A DNA stretch of 9,099 nucleotides. It comes from Verrucomicrobiota bacterium (lineage in GTDB: Bacteria > Verrucomicrobiota > Verrucomicrobiia > Chthoniobacterales > Xiphinematobacteraceae). How positions within the stretch are numbered: position 1 is the stretch's first letter; every line of letters starts with the position of its first letter. Shown here one piece after another: positions 1 through 4,591 of this stretch. The stretch spans positions 1 through 9,099 of the forward strand of contig PSRL01000101.1 of assembly GCA_003176035.1 (NCBI GenBank), written 5' to 3'. Position numbers and translations under genes: made by a program. The notes under the pieces are model-generated. The model was given only the letters and a program-made list of their open reading frames with translations. It made no database searches and was not told where the DNA came from.

Positions 1-24
1 AGCTTTGGCGGCAGATAGACTTAC

Positions 25-66
25 GGGGGTATAGCTCAGTTGGTAGAGCGTCTCGTTCGCAATGAG
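25..66 (+). pseudogene. tRNA-Ala(CGC) 5' fragment, truncated in anticodon stem
   Basis: The segment folds as the 5' part of a tRNA. It has acceptor strand GGGGGTA (25-31), T and A at tRNA positions 8-9, D stem GCTC/GAGC around loop AGTTGGTA (34-49), the 5' anticodon strand TCTCG (51-55), and loop TTCGCAA with anticodon CGC (58-60), which reads alanine GCG codons. The 3' anticodon strand pairs only through TGAG (63-66). The next base is C where A is expected, and no variable loop, T arm with GGTTCGA or acceptor 3' strand follows. The gene is therefore broken at about tRNA position 42 and cannot give a working tRNA. Such breaks in or near the anticodon loop are typical of attachment sites of tyrosine-recombinase elements. 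The first 18 bases of the window would read S-F-G-G-R-stop, possibly the tail of a gene to the left, but that is too short to annotate. Confidence 0.85.
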
Positions 67-172
67 CTAAGTGCCTGATCTCCAACAAGATCTAAAGTGA
101 TCTCACGTTGTCTTTCATAGGTAAATCGCCTTTTCAAGGCGTGTCTCAAGTGGCCCGAAATTGTCCCAAATT
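63..172. other. Candidate attachment-site (element-end) region
   Basis: Immediately after the tRNA break lie three copies of GATCT starting at 77, 89 and 99, roughly one helical turn apart. The third sits inside the palindrome GTGATCTCAC (97-106). A 10-bp tandem direct repeat with 8 of 10 matches follows: GCCCGAAATT (153-162) and GTCCCAAATT (163-172). Short helically phased direct repeats beside a tRNA break are what integrase arm sites and excisionase sites look like in known integrative elements. The assignment is inference, because no integrase gene is visible and the exact core cannot be defined without the other end. Confidence 0.45.
127..141. repeat. Perfect short hairpin, 6-bp stem
   Basis: CGCCTT (127-132) pairs with AAGGCG (136-141) across a TTC loop. 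No T-run follows on either strand, so it is a poor intrinsic terminator. It lies between the GATCT repeats and the 10-bp direct repeats and could be part of the recombination site. It superficially resembles a tRNA-Glu(UUC) anticodon arm, but no other tRNA arms surround it. Confidence 0.4.
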
Positions 173-438
173 TTGTGACGAGTGGATAAAGAAGTGTACA
201 AAGGAAATTCATCATAGGACTGCAACTCCCCTTCGAACTTCGATCAAATTTCTCCGCGGTTCGCGCTGAGATGATGCTCCGAGTTCATTCAACGTAAGGA
301 ATGCTTTCGAATTCCTATCTTCTACCTGGCGGGCTGTTAGTCGAGATGAACATGTCGGGCCGCGCAATTCCGCAGAGCGCATTGAATGAAATCCGCTGGG
401 CGGACCCCGATTCGGTCAGGCAATTCAAACCGCCTGCA
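173..438. other. Non-coding stretch between element end and hydrolase gene
   Basis: No reading frame with a convincing start or recognisable product is present here. Apart from the weak inverted repeats near 382-428, listed separately, nothing functional was seen. It may be the remainder of an element end or degraded sequence. Confidence 0.4.
382..428 (-). terminator. Weak possible terminator region of hydrolase gene
   Basis: Downstream of the minus-strand hydrolase stop are nested inverted repeats. TTGAAT (382-387) and ATTCAA (423-428) enclose a small hairpin, TCCGC (392-396) with GCGGA (400-404) and a TGG loop. The position suits transcription termination, but there is no clear U-tract on the minus strand, so the call is tentative. 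Confidence 0.2.
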
Positions 439-1953
439 CTAATTTGGCATTGAGGCCGCCGAACGAGCATCAACCGACCAGAATTTCGGTTCCCAAAATG
501 GCGATCGAGAAAAGTCACCATGGCGCTGGGGTTCGATTACTAGATCGCTGTTTGGCCGAGTCATTTGATTTTGAGGCACTGCATCAAATGCCTTGTAAAA
601 CACTTGTTTTCTTTGTGCGAGCGGCACATTATGGCTGGCAAGAACTGCAGTTTGGTAGATTCCAAGCATTCGGCGTTGCTCAGATGGAGGATTGCCGAAA
701 ATATTATCAATCCACACAAGCAGACTTCCTCGAGGAACAACATCAAACGGGAAGTTGCCGAGCTGGAACATCTCACCAGCCTCGCATACCGGGTGTAGAG
801 AAAGGTTATAAAAACAGGTATCGGGGTGCTTTTGTAAGTATGGAATTACCGCTTGTTCAAAATCGGACACTCGACAGGCAGCAGCCATATACACAATTCT
901 ATCATAGTTAAGTCCCTGGTATTGAGCCACAATCCGATTGCAAATAATCGCGCCCATGCTGTGACCGACTAGAGTCACTTTGGTTTTTTTGCCGATTCCA
1001 GAAGGGCCTTGTAGCGTATCCATAAAAATTGCCAGCGCCCCAGTAGGCTTACCATTCAGCATTTGCGACGGTAAAGGAGCGTCCTTGGTGTGATAGTGCG
1101 GCACTCGTTCAAACATTGTATCTGTGCGTCGAAGCATATTGTTCCATGCTCCTACACCAATCGCATCGATAACCGGGTGCGTTGCGACTTTCAAAGGAAT
1201 TGTAGCAACGAGGGATATGTTACGTTCAATCTTTTGTGTGGTTGAACGGCGGTCGGAACCTTTCTGCGTCGCGATACGCTGGGGACTCGGTATTGGTGGA
1301 TCAGATGATCCATGATAGGCAGCGTATTCACTTTCCATTACCTGATGCTCCGTAAAACCACTCGGTCGGATCGAATACAGATCGCTATAGGCCGACGTGC
1401 AAAGAACAAGCGGTAATCGGGTCGCAGCGCGTCCAACGTCGGATAGGAGCTGAAACGGAGTAGTGAGTATGGAATACGCCAATCCTCGTCCATATCGCTC
1501 AGTTTTACCCGCTCGAACCCAAAGCGCCTGTTCCCAGTCACCGTAAAATGGCGAATCCCAGCAAATGAAAATGGGATAATACTCTTTTATTGAATTGTCT
1601 CTAAGTATAGTTGCCGCCCGACTAGCCGCTTGACTGTTAACGTTCATGCCGCCGTGTACGAAGAACAATACAGCTTTGCCACTTCTGACAATCTCCTTGC
1701 GAATGTTCTCGACATAGTCGTCATAATTTCCCCAGTATGGCATTACGCCATTGGATTTGGGGCGAAAGTCTGCTAAGCGAATTGTAACTGTTTTCCCCAC
1801 GCTTTGAATCTCAGGTCGTTTTGGATCTCCGAGATGATCCATGACGATAACGTGAGACCATATTTTGTTCTGCAGCTCATCCCCCACCGCAACACTAGCC
1901 ACGGGGCAGACAAGCAACATCGCGAGCAATCGGATTTTTGACATAGGGTGCAT
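439..1953 (-). CDS. Secreted alpha/beta-hydrolase fold protein (serine hydrolase, GHSMG)
   Basis: This 504-residue protein is probably an exported serine hydrolase (lipase, esterase or amidase type) of unknown substrate. Residues 5-24 form a signal peptide: K/R near the start, a hydrophobic run and likely cleavage near VAVG-DE. VLFFVHGG (95-102) is the strand and turn that usually supply the oxyanion hole. VTLVGHSMG (326-334) is the nucleophile elbow with catalytic Ser332. A C-terminal RHGD (477-480) offers His478 as the likely catalytic histidine; the acid is uncertain, with D417 or D470 as candidates. About 230 residues separate HGG from the elbow, far more than in compact family members, so a large lid or insert is present. 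ATG at 1953 has only a distant GAGGG about 17 bases upstream. The fourth residue, also Met (1944), is an alternative start. The gene diverges from the next one and ends near the tRNA scar. Confidence 0.85.
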   Translation of the reverse strand: MHPMSKIRLLAMLLVCPVASVAVGDELQNKIWSHVIVMDHLGDPKRPEIQSVGKTVTIRLADFRPKSNGVMPYWGNYDDYVENIRKEIVRSGKAVLFFVHGGMNVNSQAASRAATILRDNSIKEYYPIFICWDSPFYGDWEQALWVRAGKTERYGRGLAYSILTTPFQLLSDVGRAATRLPLVLCTSAYSDLYSIRPSGFTEHQVMESEYAAYHGSSDPPIPSPQRIATQKGSDRRSTTQKIERNISLVATIPLKVATHPVIDAIGVGAWNNMLRRTDTMFERVPHYHTKDAPLPSQMLNGKPTGALAIFMDTLQGPSGIGKKTKVTLVGHSMGAIICNRIVAQYQGLNYDRIVYMAAACRVSDFEQAVIPYLQKHPDTCFYNLSLHPVCEAGEMFQLGNFPFDVVPRGSLLVWIDNIFGNPPSEQRRMLGIYQTAVLASHNVPLAQRKQVFYKAFDAVPQNQMTRPNSDLVIEPQRHGDFSRSPFWEPKFWSVDARSAASMPN

Positions 1954-2500
1954 CGATCCGATTTGTAGTTACCCTCATCAAAACATCCAAGGACGAAAAA
2001 GCCCCTTGGAGTCGAAAATTCGCAGCGGCATTTTTTGTTAAATCCCCGGATTCAGAAAAGTGAGCAGCTCAAGACTAACCCGTAGCTTTGAGCAACGCTC
2101 ATGGCGGTTCGTGCTATCTCGATGATGTTTGTGCAAGAAGCGCGTCAAGAGCGCGAAGGAACAAATAGATTACAATTAAATGAGTTTTATTGCATCAACG
2201 CGTTCGTGTCCGTCTCCGAACAACCAGGTTCGGACCAGGGAAACCAGGATTTGACGAACTCGCTCAAGTCTTTTTGGACCGAGTAAGATACTGCAATCAA
2301 GTGCTCAGAGAGGCTATCTCAATGCGGACAGGCTCGGCAGACATAGCGAAACGCAGACATTTGATCATTTCAGTCGACCATCAGAGGGCTTATGGCTGGC
2401 AAAGACTTGAGGGTCAAGCTTATTATGAACTCCAATCAGCTAGGCACCTAAATAGAACGTTATGGATGGTGTAAAAGGTTATCCGTACTGGAAGTAATTT
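1954..2500. other. Divergent intergenic region without convincing gene
   Basis: This ~550 bp gap separates the divergent hydrolase and lectin-like genes, so promoters for both should lie here, but no clear -35/-10 pair stands out. It holds an inverted repeat at 1986-2010 and three ACCAGG copies starting at 2223, 2234 and 2243. A 50-codon frame at 2322-2474 has GAGAGG about 8 bases before its ATG, but its product is unrecognisable. Longer frames beginning at 2101 and at a TTG at 2190 lack ribosome binding sites and look spurious. Confidence 0.4.
1986..2010. repeat. Inverted repeat in hydrolase upstream region
   Basis: TCCAAGG (1986-1992) is the perfect complement of CCTTGGA (2004-2010), with an 11-base spacer, 33 to 57 bases upstream of the hydrolase ATG. 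On the minus strand the spacer includes a T-run after GGGGC. It could be a leader hairpin or an operator; its function is unknown. Confidence 0.3.
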
Positions 2501-3055
2501 GTGTCCCCGAATAATGTTTCGAATTCTATTGCGGAGCAGGTGATTCCTGCGGGCTTAATGTATTCAGCAATATTGGTGACGGCTACGTTATTGCTGGGTT
2601 GTGCAGCGGCAGATTGTGTCCGCTGCAACGAAAGCAAGGCTCGACCTTTCCGTGTTCAGGAATCGACAACCGTCTTGGTACCCGCTTGCTCAAAATGGGT
2701 ACCGACTGGGATTATCGTTCGCCAGGGCGAATGCTATTCCGTCGAAAGCTTGCCACCTGATCGTTGGTACGACCTAATTGTAGCAGCTTCGGCCACTGGA
2801 TATCGATCGAAAACATGCATCCAACGACATTTTGAGCCTCGCAGACGTGTTCCCTCAGCTCCGTGGTTTGCGCTGTGCGGTTCGGTCACGACCTCTGGGC
2901 GGCCTTTTGCTCTAAACGTGCTTTCAACAGAGAACTCCAAGGAAATGAACTGCACATCGGACAATGGACAATTGGGCGTATTCGCCAATGATATTCCCGA
3001 CGCCTACTGGAACAATTGGGGAAGTCTAAGAGTACGAATCACACGAATCCATTAG
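2501..3055 (+). CDS. Lipoprotein with PA-IL (LecA-like) domain
   Basis: This 184-residue predicted envelope lipoprotein carries a PA-IL-type beta-sandwich. The GTG start is supported by GGAAG (2490-2494) six bases upstream. Residues 19-34 are hydrophobic and end in a lipobox, LLGC, with Cys34 as acylation site; the n-region has no Lys or Arg, and Met20 is an alternative start. TGIIVRQGECYSV (69-81) matches the opening strands of the family. CGSV (126-129) corresponds to the FCGALV strand of LecA, and ANDIPDAYWNNWGS (162-175) matches the LecA loop NDVPGTYGNNSGS. Asp164, Asn171 and Asn172 align with LecA calcium ligands Asp100, Asn107 and Asn108; the Thr104 position is Ala168, tolerable because LecA uses a backbone carbonyl there. 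Calcium-dependent galactoside binding is therefore possible but unproven, since many PA-IL-like domains have no shown sugar binding. It lies 70 bp upstream of the phosphatase gene on the same strand. Confidence 0.72.
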   Translation: MSPNNVSNSIAEQVIPAGLMYSAILVTATLLLGCAAADCVRCNESKARPFRVQESTTVLVPACSKWVPTGIIVRQGECYSVESLPPDRWYDLIVAASATGYRSKTCIQRHFEPRRRVPSAPWFALCGSVTTSGRPFALNVLSTENSKEMNCTSDNGQLGVFANDIPDAYWNNWGSLRVRITRIH

Positions 3056-3125
3056 ACAATACAAGTCCGAATTCTTTAAAACCAGAATTGCAGTTCTCGA
3101 CTCCCGCACTCCATCTTAGTGAGCA

Positions 3126-4397
3126 ATGAACATTGTAAGCCAAATGGTATTCGACTCATCAATCGCAGCTTTTATATGCAACTGGAGACATTTCACACGT
3201 GCCTTTACGTCAGTCTCAAAAGCTTCGATTTCATTGATCCTTGCCATGGCGTTCAGTAGTTGCAGCGACCTAAAACCTTATACCAGACCCAGCTTAAGCG
3301 CTAAGGGACAAAATGGGCAGCCAAACCCAACTGAGTGTCGAGTTGAGCAGCGCTTTCTATTCATCGGCGATGCTGGTGAGAACAATGCCCAGGAGCCAGT
3401 TCTTCAGCAAACTCTACTAACTGAAGCAACAAGGTTGGGCAAAACGAGCCGGACGACTATTGTTTTTCTTGGGGACAACATATACGAGAATGGTATGCCG
3501 CCTCTCGGGGCGCCTTCGCGCAAGGAAGCAGAAGATCGTTTAAATGCACAAATAGATGTCGCTCGCAAAGCCAAGGTAGATGCCGTATTTATTCCCGGCA
3601 ATCATGATTGGAGTCAGGGCCTTGCTGGACTCAAAGACGAATATAACTATTTGACAGATCGTTCTAGCGATCGATCGAGATTTTGTCGGTTTTATCCATA
3701 TCCTGACAATCCCGGGCCCGCGATTGTTGAGAACACAAAACATGTCTTGTTAATCGCGCTTGATACCGAGTGGATATTACAACATCAAGGTGAAGTTCCC
3801 GCCTCGTCACTGCGGACCCTTCAAAGGTTAGTAAAAAACGCAAACGGACGGGCGGTGATTGTTGTAGCACATCATCCACTCTTATCCCACGGCTCGCACG
3901 GCGGATTTTTCGATTGGCGTGATCATCTATTTGGCGCCACAAGATATGACGAAAAAGACACCCTTTGGTTACCCACACCTATCTTGGGCACTTTATTCGT
4001 TATTGCTAGAACTACAGTCGTCCGGCCTCATGACGATCTAGCATCGAAGGAATACAGCTCCTTTCGGCACAGCATTTCCGATGCGTTGTCTGCGGCACCT
4101 GCGCTGATCTGGGTCGCGGGCCATGATCATTCATTGCAGGTTCTCGATGGTGCAGGACCGAGTTGGCCAAAGGGTAGGAATAGCGGCGCTCACTACGTTA
4201 TCGTGAGCGGCCTCGGCTCACATCGAAAAGCTACTACTGTCACTCATGGTTCAAATACCTTGTTTGACCACTTGAGTACTGGAGTCGCAGCGGTCGACGT
4301 GATGACCAACGGTGACGTCCTCTTGCGAATTTACGAGCCCGGACACAATAATCCGCTGTTCTCTAAGTGGCTATACCGGCATCGTCATCCCGTCTAG
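3126..4397 (+). CDS. Predicted lipoprotein, purple acid phosphatase-like metallophosphoesterase
   Basis: This 423-residue calcineurin-like phosphoesterase probably releases phosphate from phosphomonoesters outside the inner membrane. The metal-site motifs occur in order: GDAGE (81-85, Asp82), GDNIY (116-120, Asp117 and Tyr120), GNHDW (158-162, Asn159 and His160), VAHHPL (247-252, His249) and GHDH (332-335, His333 and His335). The Tyr three residues after Asp117 and the GHDHSLQ ending match mammalian tartrate-resistant acid phosphatase (GDNFY, GHDHNLQ), pointing to an Fe(III)-containing purple acid phosphatase rather than a generic phosphodiesterase. Residues 34-46 form a hydrophobic segment ending in FSSC, a weak lipobox with Cys46. 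The start is uncertain: the 33 residues before that segment are long for a signal peptide n-region, there is no strong ribosome site before 3126, and a later non-ATG start is possible. It may be co-transcribed with the lectin-like gene. Confidence 0.82.
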   Translation: MNIVSQMVFDSSIAAFICNWRHFTRAFTSVSKASISLILAMAFSSCSDLKPYTRPSLSAKGQNGQPNPTECRVEQRFLFIGDAGENNAQEPVLQQTLLTEATRLGKTSRTTIVFLGDNIYENGMPPLGAPSRKEAEDRLNAQIDVARKAKVDAVFIPGNHDWSQGLAGLKDEYNYLTDRSSDRSRFCRFYPYPDNPGPAIVENTKHVLLIALDTEWILQHQGEVPASSLRTLQRLVKNANGRAVIVVAHHPLLSHGSHGGFFDWRDHLFGATRYDEKDTLWLPTPILGTLFVIARTTVVRPHDDLASKEYSSFRHSISDALSAAPALIWVAGHDHSLQVLDGAGPSWPKGRNSGAHYVIVSGLGSHRKATTVTHGSNTLFDHLSTGVAAVDVMTNGDVLLRIYEPGHNNPLFSKWLYRHRHPV

Positions 4398-4447
4398 GGC
4401 GAACGCAGGGTCGTGGCTTCCATGACACATTTGTAACGCACAATCAC

Positions 4448-4510
4448 AGGAGGGTAGGAATGGTGAAACGCGACCGGGCCTGGGCGGCCCTAAGAAGGTC
4501 AATCACCTAG
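4448..4510 (+). CDS. Possible 16-codon mini-ORF with strong ribosome site
   Basis: AGGAGGG (4448-4454) stands six bases before an ATG at 4460, the best Shine-Dalgarno match noticed in the window. The frame reads MVKRDRAWAALRRSIT and stops at TAG (4508-4510). The peptide is strongly basic (five Arg/Lys) with tandem AGA-AGG arginine codons. A GC hairpin, GGGCC/GGCCC (4476-4490), lies inside it. It sits about 60 bases after the phosphatase gene on the same strand. It could be a real micropeptide, a leader, the start of a broken gene or chance; no family is recognised. Confidence 0.25.
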   Translation, partial: RRVGMVKRDRAWAALRRSIT

Positions 4511-4555
4511 CCGCAAATTATGTCTTGCCAGGCACTCGAGCGGACTGAGTGGAAA

Positions 4556-4584
4556 GGCTAATCCTTATTTGATCAAGGATTGCC
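4556..4584. terminator. Convergent-gene hairpin, possible bidirectional terminator
   Basis: GGC-T-AATCCTT (4556-4566) pairs with AAGGATT-GCC (4575-4584), giving ten base pairs with one bulged T and an 8-base loop. It lies eight bases beyond the stop codon of the minus-strand BNR gene and between two converging genes, where a shared terminator is expected. No long T-run follows on either strand, so efficiency is uncertain. Confidence 0.4.
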
Positions 4585-4591
4585 ACTTGGT

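Noticed and set aside
122..146. Second tRNA remnant resembling a tRNA-Glu(UUC) anticodon arm
   Set aside because: Only a 4- to 6-bp hairpin with a UUC-containing loop is present. D arm, T arm and acceptor stem are all missing, so chance is the simpler explanation.
25..180. Intron interrupting the tRNA-Ala gene
   Set aside because: Identity ends at tRNA position 42, not in the loop at a usual intron site; no group I core elements were seen, and no 3' exon follows in the window.
526..545. GGGTTCGATTAC, similar to a tRNA T arm, as the missing tRNA-Ala 3' half
   Set aside because: It lies inside the hydrolase coding sequence, lacks the paired CCC stem and acceptor strand, and is on the wrong side of ~460 bp of unrelated sequence.
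444..911. 155-codon plus-strand frame opposite the hydrolase gene
   Set aside because: It is antisense to a well-supported gene with a catalytic motif, has no ribosome site, and the protein has no recognisable features.
2190..2474. 94-codon frame with TTG start, or its 50-codon ATG sub-frame at 2322
   Set aside because: The TTG has no ribosome site and the product matches nothing recognisable. The internal ATG has a fair GAGAGG, but the peptide shows no domain or signal, so it is only mentioned under the intergenic region.
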